Origin: Basidiobolus heterosporus B8920
Taxonomy: Eukaryota > Basidiobolomycota > Basidiobolomycetes > Basidiobolales > Basidiobolaceae
Direction of reading: 5' to 3'
Length of the DNA stretch: 50,866 nucleotides
Assembly: GCA_000697455.1 (NCBI GenBank)
Contig: JNET01033470.1
Coordinates: 1-50,866, forward strand
Under the pieces are notes generated by a model, which did not search any database, was not told where the DNA came from, and saw nothing but the letters and a program-made list of their open reading frames with translations. The translations under genes were made by a program, and so were the position numbers. Below, piece by piece: positions 1-9,629 of the stretch (positions are counted from its first letter, which is position 1; every line of letters begins with the position of its first letter).

Positions 1-861
1 GCGAGGTGTCGACACCGAAAATATCGTTGAAGATGTTGGTGGAGTAGAAAATGACACTGTTGATTTCGGAGAGCTGCTGGTAGGCATGCATAATCATGGC
101 AACAAGGAATAGGCCACGGAGACGGTTGTTCTTGAGCACTTGTACAATGTTAAGGGAATCATCTTTGCTATCTTCGTTACCACCAGTACCAGCAAGCTCA
201 TCAAATTCATCATCAATCACGCATCCACTGCGAAGTCTTTGCAAAGCAATTCTGGCTTCATCTACCCTGTTCTTCGACAAGAGGTAGCTTAGTGTCTCAG
301 TACAGAATGGCTAGAGTACCACCTGGAGAATAGGTAGGAATATGGCAATACCGATGACCATGAACAATTGGTACATGGTTCCGAGGATACCACAAGCGGC
401 ATTAATTGAGATCTCGGCAACATACATTGGTGCAATTACTGAACCAGCACCTCAAGCGACACCGATGATGACACGCCCTACCACAAACTGAGCGACAGTA
501 GTAGCTGTCGCGACCAAGATAGCACCAGCCACGAAGAAAAAGTTGCTGAACAGAAGTGGCCACTTACGGCCGTACTTGTTGGCTGCAGGGCCAGCACTCA
601 GACCGCCAACTAAACCACCAATTGCGAGAATACCAACAGCCAGACCCCAGGTTCCAGATGACATGGGAAGGCACGCGGGTAGGCCACTGTTACCATGAGC
701 ATTTAAGTCGCAGTTCCTGATCACGGACTCAGGAGAATTAGGAGCGGCACTGTTGAAGCCAGTGCTGCGGTCACACCACACAGCCAAATGTATGGAGTAA
801 ACTTGATGTTCTTTGAATCGCAGGTAGAGATGTCAGAATCATTGTTCTTTTTATCGTTCAT
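1..861 (-). pseudogene. Broken hexose transporter copy (array copy 1), cut by window start
   Basis: This is a relic of the MFS sugar porter family, nearly identical in places to the copy at 6431-7819 (for example 181-300 matches 7081-7200). The probable start codon is at 859-861. Four lesions are visible against the intact gene at 3254-4663. A 16-nt deletion near 754-760 shifts the frame in TM1. A TGA lies at 452-454, after the RVIIG motif. A 66-nt in-frame deletion falls at a 7-bp repeat near 348-354. A TAG at 311-313 is shared with the other copy. The conserved QQLSGIN motif reads QQLSEIN. The 3' part lies outside the window. This copy cannot encode a full transporter. Confidence 0.9.
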
Positions 862-1640
862 GTTAGAGGAGTGTCTGAAGGGACTTGGATGCTTTAAGCA
901 GGAGGAATAGGTATGATATTTATAAGTGCAGATACCCAAAGTTTTCAAGTTGTGATTTCCGTGACTAGACATAAGTGCAGATATCTTCTGAGTAGAAACA
1001 TAATCAAGGACCAGATGTGGTTGTCTAACGGCAGTCTTGAATGATAGCCCAGCTGATGGTGGGATGTCAGTTCTATGCACGTAAAACAGCAAATCAAGTG
1101 AAATTACATCTATAACAATATTCTAAGGTTCAAGGCGATCATGCTATCATGGTGAATTCGAGAAAATTAGGCATTCAAAATGTATTTGCCTCACAATATT
1201 AGTGAGGTATAGAAGGATACACTTATGCAATCCGTATCACAATTTTGACATTTGGAATCCACTATTTTTAGATCCGCCAACCTGGAAGTCGTTTTTTTTA
1301 GCGAATGCTTTAATATGGACAAATTAGAATTCAATAACCTGTCAAAATAATTGAAATTTAATCCTCGGCCAGTGTAGAAAAGAATCGATCTTTGGATTCA
1401 GTATGAAAATAACTTCTATGATATATTACTATCAATGTAATATTTCACTAGGCAAGCAAATAATGATAAGTAGAACCAATGAAAAGTCATCTAGGCCCAG
1501 AGGGAATGCTTTGTAAATAAGATACCAAAGTTTTGAAATGAAATAAATAATCACAACTACAGCTACTTTTTCTCATAAATTACTAACCACATCTTTTCAA
1601 AACAACGCAGTGATTTAAAGCTGGTATTGATAGTGTTGAC
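862..1640. other. Upstream DNA of transporter copy 1, no gene seen
   Basis: About 780 bp with no convincing coding region. The part nearest the transporter, roughly 870-1210, resembles the upstream DNA of the copy at 6431-7819 (about 7830-8165) and also 5560-5780. Shared phrases include aatttccgtgact and a block ending in cacaatattagtgaggta. This part was therefore duplicated together with the genes. The rest is AT-rich and featureless. Confidence 0.6.
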
Positions 1641-1649
1641 ATATGTGTC

Positions 1650-2025
1650 CCAAGCATAATTTGTAATCTGGATGGTGTAGAATGCAACTACAATCATAGA
1701 GGCTTCTTGAAGTGTATCTTTTTACACAACTAAGTGGCGTATGCCACTCTACCATTCCAAATTCGAATTGTGAGTTCTTCTTAGATGTGTATAAGAGACA
1801 GCAATAACGTAGATGGAGATGAATACAGATACCAACATCTAGGAGATGAGGCAGAGAACTATGCAAAGAGTGACTGAAAAGATTACTATTCCTGAAATAA
1901 CTCAGAAAGCTATATAATCAATAGGCAATTCTATTCAGACCAGAAACAGCATACCAACTACCACCTAAACCACAAATAGCTATTCCAATTCAGGGATATC
2001 GGAGGTCTATTTTTTTGCACAGATA
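1650..2025 (-). pseudogene. Heavily decayed hexose transporter relic
   Basis: No reading frame survives, but stretches align by eye to the intact transporter on the same strand. 1825-1885 corresponds to the segment near 3495-3555 (PWMLVPE region). 1945-1985 resembles the segment near 4385-4415 (GGLVGG region). 1990-2025 matches the start-codon region near 4624-4664 of the intact gene. The order implies large internal deletions that joined the C-terminal part to the N-terminal part. A 19-bp Tn5 mosaic-end sequence sits inside this relic at 1783-1801. Confidence 0.5.
1783..1801 (+). other. Exact 19-bp Tn5 mosaic end (probable library adapter remnant)
   Basis: The bases AGATGTGTATAAGAGACAG are the Tn5 transposase mosaic end used in tagmentation sequencing libraries. 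A chance exact 19-mer in a window this size is very unlikely. Sequence on both sides still looks loosely collinear with the decayed transporter, so a local misjoin or unremoved adapter is more likely than a long-range chimera. The reverse-complement half seen in mate-pair junctions is absent on the left. Confidence 0.8.
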
Positions 2026-2029
2026 TTGT

Positions 2030-2590
2030 CTTAAATATGGGTATAAGAAGCGGAATGTTCTGAGTGTACGAGAAAGTACAGTTAGATGTGGAGTTACTTG
2101 ACTTCCAAATATAAGTGTGTCTATAGTGGTGTAATATTCAATAAATTATTTATTACCGGTACAATTAGGATTCAAATTAACCACAAGACTCCAACCTCTT
2201 AAATAGAATAAATAATTGTAAATAAAGTTATCCTTTTTTCCCATACGTTTTAGATTTTGCAAACCAAAACAGTTATAGTGTAAGCCATCGTAATAACCTA
2301 CTTATCTGATTCTAACTTGATGCAATAGGTGACGGATAAAATTAGCCATGAGAAGTTAATTTTAGATTCAGTGATCGGGAGAACCTTGTAACACCAGTCT
2401 AGTTTGCCAAAAAGCAATCAAAAAATATCCTACCTATGCCCACGTAAATATATTTATAACCCCAAGTCCAACTGGCCAATGTATTTAGCCACGCTACTAA
2501 TGGCTACGCGCTTGATATTGCATATGTATAAAACAATTCATAATTAGGGTCCACAAACTAATATTGTCATTAATGCATTTACTCGCAACA
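2030..2590. repeat. Duplicated upstream block of the transporter gene (copy A)
   Basis: This block resembles 4664-5260, which lies directly upstream of the intact transporter. Matches run from the gaatgttctgagtgta phrase after the start codon to a nearly identical stretch, 2476-2560 versus 5155-5245, containing cgcgcttgatattgca. Homology ends abruptly near 2575 and 5265. The block probably carries the transporter promoter region, copied with the gene during tandem duplication. Confidence 0.7.
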
Positions 2591-2900
2591 CCGACGATGA
2601 CGCGCCCTACCACGAACTGAGCGACAATAGTAGCTGTCGTAACCAAGATAACACCAGCTACGAAGAAAGAGTTGTTGAATAGAAGTGTACACTTTCGGCT
2701 GTACTTGCTGGCTGCTGAACCGGCACTGAGATTACTAATCGCAAGAATATCAACAGCCAGACCCAGGTCCAGATGGTATGAGAAGGCAGGTGGGTAGACT
2801 ACTGCTGCCTTGAGCATTCAAGTCACAGCTCCTATTCGCAGATTCAAGAGCGTCGGGGGCAGCGCTGTAGTCAAGCCATGCAGCCAAATATAAGATGTAA
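2575..2900 (-). pseudogene. N-terminal fragment of a hexose transporter, decayed
   Basis: On the minus strand, about 80 residues resemble the region from the first loop to the RVIIG motif of the sugar porters (GLAVDILAI, SKYSRKCTLLFNN, AQFVVGRVIVGVA). The preceding N-terminal part can be traced to about 2895 only with a frameshift and substitutions. The fragment breaks off before the PMYLAEI motif. It is a relic of the same array and has no complete frame. Confidence 0.8.
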
Positions 2901-3253
2901 TCCCAAATATTTAGAAGAAATCAAACAAACCTTCTCATCATGTATTTCAGAAATATATCCATTCCAGTTGATGGGGAAACTGGCAATTCACTAAAAGAAA
3001 GACTGAATTTCACAAACTTTGTAACTTCAATCTTTAGACTTGAATGAGAATCAGGATTCAAATGAACCAAAGGATTTCAATATCTTAAATTGGTAATACT
3101 TGGTACGATAGCGAACTTAGAACTATAATTTATTACGACAGTGCTCATAGATTCGGAAATGTGAAAATGATTTATATATACATGAATAAGCAGTGTGGGG
3201 TATCTGCAGTTAGTATGATTGACCGTGGTAGAGTAAGGGCCATTATTAGATTT
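2901..3253. other. Spacer between transporter relic and intact transporter
   Basis: About 350 bp of AT-rich DNA downstream of the intact transporter's stop codon. No coding signal or repeat is recognised here. Confidence 0.5.
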
Positions 3254-4663
3254 CTATCGCTTTACCACTTCATTCGGGTTGTGTCCTTTGGTCTCTGGAA
3301 CGAGGAAGAAAGTGTAAGCGACACCAAGAGCGCAAATAACTGCATATGGTAAAAATGCGTAGTCACCAAGACCATCCTTCATCGGAGGGAATGTTTGGCC
3401 GATGACAAAATTGAACAGCCAGTTGACAGCAGTAGCCGTAGAACTTACAGCGCCAACAGCATTGGTAGGGATGAGTTCAGGTACCAACATCCAAGGGAGT
3501 GGACCGAGACCAACACAAAAAGTAGCTGAAAAGAGCATCACTGCGGCCACCATGAGGATATCGATACCATAAATTGAGGCAATCACAATCAGTACAGAAC
3601 AAACACACATTCCAACCCCACTGATGTACAAGAGCACCTTCCTACTGACGCGATCAATCAAGATAACTGAGGAGAAGGTCATTATCAGATTAAAGATAGA
3701 TACAGCTATAGTAACATATTGCGAGTTTTCAACACCGAAAATGCCATTGAAGATATTGGTTGAGTAGTATACGACACTGTTGATACCGGAGAGCTGTTGG
3801 TAGGCGTGCATGATCGCTGCTACGAAGAGGAGGTGGCGAAGACGCTTATTCTTGAGAACTTGGAGAAGGTTAAGAGTAGATTCTTCGTTGCTGATATTCA
3901 CTAGCGAACTGGTCAATTCATTGAACTCATTGTCGATGATATACCCTTTGCGAAGCCTTTGTAACGCAATCCTCGCCTCATCAACTCTATTCTTGGACAA
4001 GAGGTAGTTTGGTGTCTCTGTGCAGAACAGCAATAGTAATACTTGAAGAATAGAGGGAACCATGGAAATACCAAATAAATATCTCCATCCCGGGACGCTG
4101 GTCAAGCCAATACCCGCGCTATTAGCAACCAGAAGTCCAGTTACCAATAATAACTGAAACATAGTTCCAAGAATACCGCGAGCAGCATCAGTCGAAATTT
4201 CAGCCAAATACATTGGAGCTACTACTGAACTAACACCACAAGCTATACCGATAATGACGCGGCCAGCGATGAATTGAGCCACAGTACCAGCGGTAGCAAT
4301 GAGAATGGCCCCAGCGATAAACAAGATATTATTAATCAGTAAGGTGTATTTTCGCCCAATCTTATTTGCGGCTGGGCCGGCGGTCAAACCGCCAACTAAA
4401 CCACCAATAGCTAATATACCAACGGCGAGACCCCAAGTCCCGGATGGCATAGGGAGGCAGGCAGGAAGTCCGCTATCACCATATGTGCTCAAGTCACAGT
4501 TTCTAATCACAGATTCGGGAGTATTTGGTGCAGCACTGTTGAAACCGCAGGCAAATGAGGCTAATGAAGCAGTTAATCCGCAAAACCAAATGTATGGGGT
4601 AAATTTTAGGTCTTTAGAGTCCAACTCAGGGATATCGGAAATATATTTTTTTGTATCAGACAT
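3254..4663 (-). CDS. Hexose transporter, MFS sugar porter family (intact array copy)
   Basis: A plasma-membrane facilitator predicted to carry hexoses by the 12-helix MFS fold; 469 residues, one exon. Family motifs appear in order: GRK after TM2 (family form GRR/GRK), RVIIG before TM4, PMYLAEIS, a changed TETPNYLL where the family has PESPRYL, QQLSGIN in TM7 (known to contact sugar), DRVSRK after TM8, PWMLVPELIPT and NWLFNF in TM10-11, and PETKG near the C terminus. The sequence is closer in style to animal GLUT proteins than to yeast HXT. It is the only undamaged member of the array, and a hexokinase lies 5 kb away. Substrate specificity cannot be read from the sequence. Confidence 0.95.
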   Translation of the reverse strand: MSDTKKYISDIPELDSKDLKFTPYIWFCGLTASLASFACGFNSAAPNTPESVIRNCDLSTYGDSGLPACLPMPSGTWGLAVGILAIGGLVGGLTAGPAANKIGRKYTLLINNILFIAGAILIATAGTVAQFIAGRVIIGIACGVSSVVAPMYLAEISTDAARGILGTMFQLLLVTGLLVANSAGIGLTSVPGWRYLFGISMVPSILQVLLLLFCTETPNYLLSKNRVDEARIALQRLRKGYIIDNEFNELTSSLVNISNEESTLNLLQVLKNKRLRHLLFVAAIMHAYQQLSGINSVVYYSTNIFNGIFGVENSQYVTIAVSIFNLIMTFSSVILIDRVSRKVLLYISGVGMCVCSVLIVIASIYGIDILMVAAVMLFSATFCVGLGPLPWMLVPELIPTNAVGAVSSTATAVNWLFNFVIGQTFPPMKDGLGDYAFLPYAVICALGVAYTFFLVPETKGHNPNEVVKR

Positions 4664-5265
4664 TGTCTTAGATACGAGTATGAGAAGGGAAATGTTCTGA
4701 GTGTATGAGAAAGTAAAGTTAGATGTAGGGTTATTACTTTACCACTTTTATAGATTCTTCCAATACTCCACTCAAGTCCGGTTCCAGTTTTGGTATCCAC
4801 GAACTACTTTGAATCCGCTATTCGGCATTCTCAAATTTGACTATTTTAAGTTCCATATATGAATGTGCCCACAGTAGTGTCCAATGTTCTATACACCCTC
4901 TATTTTAGGTAGAATTAAATACGACGAAATCATTCAGAATTTTCTTCTAGTGTAAACCATTACATTAACTTGATTATTTGATTCTAGTTTGATGAAAACT
5001 TTATCTTGGATAATGAATAGAATTGGTCACCAGGAGTTAAATTTAAATTTGGTTGTCTTGAAAATCTTGTGATGCCAACTTGGTTCGCAAAATTGCGATG
5101 AAGAAGAACTTGTCTGCGCCCACACGAAATATTTATAACCCTAGATCCAACTGGCCAATGTATTCAGCCACGTTACTAATGGTTACGCGCTTGATATTGC
5201 AGATGTATAAAACAATTCATAATTAGGGTCCACGAACTAATATGGGCATTTGCTGCACTTACTCG
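4664..5265. repeat. Upstream block of the intact transporter (copy B of the duplicated block)
   Basis: This presumably holds the promoter of the intact transporter. It is similar along its length to 2030-2590. The two blocks stay recognisable although the genes next to the first copy have decayed. Confidence 0.65.
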
Positions 5266-6430
5266 GAATAAGCGCGAGATGGATGAGAAACTAATTATCC
5301 AAAAACATGGGCGCTCATGCCCACATCGAATCATGATAATAAAGAACTCAGAAAGACCCAACCAAGTTTCAATATATTTCGCAATATGCCAATAGAAAAC
5401 CCTGAAACTACCAGGCATGAGAAACTGTTGACAGAAAATCAACCCATGAAAGTGCCACAATTTCCAACAACAGAAGAAATGTTAGAGAAATAACTTAAGA
5501 ATTGATGTGTAATTTGTGATCGCTTAATCTCTAATTTGAAAGATATAGAGTTACAATTTCCGTGACTACTCAAAAAAACCAACCTGGGATTAATTATAGT
5601 TACCTAATTTCTTCCTGATTAATAGTCAGAGGATATTAGGATGTTATTTCCGTGAACTTAAAATAGAACATTCAGTAAAACTGCAGACCTATGATTTCAA
5701 ACTTGGAGTCAACTATATTACCCAAACTGATTCGCAAAACCTGAGCATTCGAAATGTATTTGTCTCACAGTATTAGTGGAGTAGCATATTCTTGGACAGC
5801 ATAGTTTGGCAATTATCAATTTGTGCTGTACTATATATAGATTCAACATTTCACGTGGTATTTTGTTAAATCACATGCAGACATATCTGAATTCAATTTT
5901 CTACCAAAACGAAAGAAATAGAGTATCTTTTTAGCATGAAGATTCGCGTGAATTTCTCAACATAGATTTAAAGTAGTAGAACTGTTCTATTGCAATGGAT
6001 GGAAGGATACATGAGTGCCAAGAGCGTCATTTTTTGGAGCGTAAGTAAAATTAAGTTCAGTACTAAAAACCAGAGCATGGGGTCAAAATCAACAACAAGG
6101 ATAGCAATGACAGGCGATTCCACGAATCAGGTTTTGATAAGCAACATTGAGCAGTCATATAGTTCGCATGTGTGAGTTCCAATTATCCGAATGACATATC
6201 AGATCTAGGTAGGGTTAGGGTGATAACAAATAACCCAACGTATACACATTTAGATGTCGTTGCAGGCTTTGATGAGCATTAGAGTTAGTGCAAAAACGTA
6301 TCTAAAAATCAATGTTCCTTGTAGTAATATCAAAAGTAAAAAATTCCTTGTGATAATCTCGATAAATGATTTAGTATAAACTTGTTACTAATAATTGTTT
6401 TTATAGTTTGAAACAAAAGAATCACATTCT
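5266..6430. other. Intergenic DNA within the transporter array
   Basis: No gene is supported. Positions 5560-5780 resemble the upstream DNA of copy 1 (about 955-1210), including a cattcgaaatgtatttg phrase, so another transporter copy may once have stood here. A telomere-like 12-mer, TAGGGTTAGGGT, lies at 6210-6221. The remainder is AT-rich. Confidence 0.5.
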
Positions 6431-7819
6431 CTATTGTTGTTTCGCGATTTCATTGGGATTGCGTCCTTTGGTCTCAGGGACAAGGAAGAATGTAAACGCA
6501 ATACCAAGGGCACAAATAACAGCATATGGAAGGAATGCGTAGTTACCGAGAGCATCCTTCATCGGAGGGAATGTTTGGCCGATGACAAAATTGAACAGCC
6601 AGTTGACAGCAGTGGCAGTAGAACTGGCAGCACCAATAGCATAGGTAGGGATAGGCTCAGACATCAACATCCAAGGAATAGGTTCAAGGCCTACAGCAAA
6701 AGTGGCTATGAAGAGCATGACAGCAGCGACCATGAGAGTATCAATGTTGTGGATCGAAGCAATGATGATCAATACAGAGCACACGCACATCCCGATACCA
6801 CTAGTGTACAACAATGGCTTTCTACCCACACGATCAATCAAGGTGACTGAAACAAGGGTCATAACCAGATTGAGCCCAGAAATACCGACAGTAACATATT
6901 GCGAGGTGTCGACACCGAAAATATCGTTGAAGATGTTGGTGGAGTAGAAAATGACACTGTTGATTTCGGGGAGCTGCTGGTAGGCATGCATAATCATGGC
7001 AACAAGGAATAGGCCACGGAGACGGTTGTTCTTGAGCACTTGTACAATATTGAGAGAAGTATCTTCAGCCTCTTCGTTACCACCAGTACCAGCAAGCTCA
7101 TCAAATTCATCATCAATCACGCATCCACTGCGAAGTCTTTGCAAAGCAATTCTGGCTTCATCTACCCTGTTCTTCGACAAGAGGTAGCTTAGTGTCTCAG
7201 TACAGAATGGCTAGAGTACCACCTGGAGAAAAGGTAGGAATATGGCAATACCGAACAGGTATCTCCATCCTGGGACACTGGTCAACCCAATACCGGCACA
7301 GTTGGCAGCCAGAATACCGATGACCATGAACAACTGGTACATGGTTCCGAGGATACCACGAGCGGCATTAATTGAGATCTCGGCAACATACATTGGTGCA
7401 ATTACTGAACCAGCACCGCAAGCGATACCGATGATGACACGCCCTGCCACAAACTGAGTGACAGTAGTAGCTGTCGCAACCAAGATAGCACCAGCTACGA
7501 AGAAAAAGTTGTTGAACAGAAGTGACCACTTACGGCCGTACTTGTTGGCTGCAGGGCCAGCACTAAGGCCGCCAACTAAACCACCAATTGCGAGAATACC
7601 AACAGCCAGACCCCAGGTCCCAGATGACATGGGAAGGCACGCATGTAGGCCACTGTTACCATGAGCATTTAAGTCGCAGTTCCTGATCACGGATTCAGGA
7701 GTATTAGGAGCGGCACTGTTGAAGCCAGTGCTGCAGTCACACCACATATATGGAGTAAACTTGATGTTCTTGGAATCACATGTAGAGATATCGGAATCAT
7801 AATTCTTTTTGTCGGCCAT
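6431..7819 (-). pseudogene. Hexose transporter interrupted by one in-frame TAG (array copy 2)
   Basis: The reading frame is continuous over 1389 bp except for one TAG at 7211-7213, so two open halves of 202 and about 249 residues lie in the same frame. The intact paralogue has Leu there (one-base change TTG to TAG is likely). TM1 lacks 8 residues through two deletions, 16 nt and 8 nt, that together keep the frame. The sugar-contact motif QQLSGIN has become QQLPEIN. PWMLM, NWLFNF and PETKG remain. The TAG is shared with copy 1. The most likely reading is a young pseudogene; stop-codon read-through is possible but unsupported. Confidence 0.8.
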
Positions 7820-8164
7820 GCTGGAAAGGAATATTCAAGTGCTTGAATGCCTTTCGTAGGAAGAAAAAAAAGGATATTTATGGTTGCCGGGCCTAAAGTT
7901 AGAGACATATACCAACAGTTCTAGAATTGAAATTTCCGCTACCTCTCTAAAAAGCAGTTGCTTTTTGGGAAAGAAGATTACCTTGGTCCAAATGTGGCAG
8001 CCCAGTTGATGTTGGTAAGTCATCTCATCTACCTGAAATAGATAATCGAGTATAATTCAATTATTCACAGTGTACATAATTGTAGTCAATCATATTTCCA
8101 TGGCCAATCCGACAAAAGGCAACTTTTAAAATTCGATTGTCTCAGCATTGATGAGGTATGTAGG
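7820..8164. other. Upstream DNA of transporter copy 2
   Basis: Related to the upstream DNA of copy 1 (about 870-1210): both contain a version of the phrase around agcccagttgatg and end near a block with tcagcattgatgaggta or its variant. It probably contains the former promoter. No gene seen. Confidence 0.5.
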
Positions 8165-8490
8165 ATATGATTAGGTAACCAGTTTCAATACAGGATGGTA
8201 AAAGTACTACTTGGAGAATAGATGGGAAGATGATAATACCGAGCAGGTATCTCCACCCGGGAACATTAGTCAGGCCAAGGCCAGCACAGTTAGTAACTAG
8301 GCTACCGATAACCGTGAACAATTGACACCTGGTTCCGAGGATACCATGAACTCCAGCAATCGGGATCTCTGCAACATACATTGAGGCTATGACTGAGGCT
8401 ATATCACAAGCAATACCGACAATAGCACGATCAACGATATATTGAGCTACCGTTGAGGCTGTTACCACCAGGATTGCACCCGTTAATCCA
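8165..8490 (-). pseudogene. Internal fragment of a hexose transporter, decayed
   Basis: On the minus strand about 100 residues remain open and correspond to TM3 through TM6 of the family (GAILVV, RAIVGIACD, SMYVAEIPI, GVHGILGT, NCAGLGLTNVPGWRYLLG, and CIET just before the loop). Both the N-terminal third and the whole C-terminal half are missing. It is the array member nearest the hexokinase. Confidence 0.85.
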
Positions 8491-9629
8491 AAGGTTTATC
8501 GAACAGTGGTATGGTAGCTTAAAACCGGCTTTCTCCACTCTATCATCCCCAAATATGAATACCTTCCCTTTGGATTATCCTTTTTTGAACGGTTATCACT
8601 TATCTCCTAAACCTGACACTCAGATTGCTTTGAATTTCTCCGAGTTATAAAAATACCTTGGTTGGTTAAGTCAAGTCGTGTATATCATCTCCATAAAGTT
8701 TTTCAAACCTGGAAGCAAGTAAACTGGTTTACACCAACGGATTAACTGTGGCTTGCTCCAGATTCGATAATTGGTAAATTAGGTTCCTTATTAGTGAAAT
8801 CATGACTATTTGGCATTGATTAAGAATTATGGGGGTTAGTTAGTAAGCCAGGAACAGACCAGGACTTCGCTAACATCTGGATCGATCAGTGTGGCCCCAA
8901 CTGGTAGTGATGCAGGTTTCACATCTTACCCAGACATTTTCTTTATCTTTAATTAGTAGTTCAATGGAGTCTGAGGCTGCTCCAAGTAGACGTAGCGATC
9001 AGCACAGACTTCACTGGTTGGTAGTTACAGCTTAGGGTTAGGCGACACTAAGAATCTCGTGTGTCACTTAGGGCTAGGTTTCAGTGAATCCAGAATTCAG
9101 ATACTATCTCTCTGTGTTACCTGTCTACTTTCGTGGCGTTGTTTCAAATGTTGTTGAATATGGAAATCCTTGATGTGGGGAACATGTATTAAGTATACCT
9201 GGAATTTTAGTATGTGCATGCGGCTCTTTATCAAGTCATCTTGTTATCGATACAATCAATGCTCAAGAAGTGATTGCCGCCTTTCTTGTCACACCAATTA
9301 CTTCTTACTTTCAAGGGAATATGTATAATTCTGATTGATCAGAAGTTGGCTGTTCTACGTAGGATTCCTTGCTTAAGGCAGTAAATATATACAAAAATAC
9401 CATATAATACGCAATGGTTTGGTGCGGTGGTCCATGAAAGTCTATCTGGTCTTTAGATGTTTTTTTAGCCAATCAGGGACAAGGCTTCAGTTACGATTCG
9501 GATGGGCTATAAGTATGCTTATTGAAGTGACTTCATTAGCGCTCATATAAAGCATAGCGAAATCCTCCAAGGCAACAAACAGCAGCCTAAACACCTACAT
9601 AACAGTCGGTTTGTCTTAAACGATACAAA
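8491..9629. other. Intergenic region ahead of hexokinase
   Basis: About 1.1 kb without a convincing gene. It presumably holds the hexokinase promoter: a CCAAT motif at 9469-9473 and a TATAAA at 9546-9551. A TTAGGGTTAGG telomere-like string lies at 9032-9042. Confidence 0.5.
9546..9551 (+). promoter_or_regulatory. TATA box of the hexokinase gene
   Basis: TATAAA about 80 nt upstream of the ATG at 9630, a normal distance for a fungal gene with a short leader. Confidence 0.5.

Noticed and set aside
3810-4700. Plus-strand open frames opposite the intact transporter and its copies
   Set aside because: They are antisense to well-supported transporter coding sequence, recur at the same place in each copy, and have no family features.
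5176-5460. 94-residue minus-strand frame in the array spacer
   Set aside because: It only partly overlaps the duplicated upstream block and resembles no part of the transporter protein.
7211-7213. Alternative genetic code with TAG as sense codon
   Set aside because: TAG is used as the terminator of other genes here, including the glutathione synthetase, so the standard code holds.
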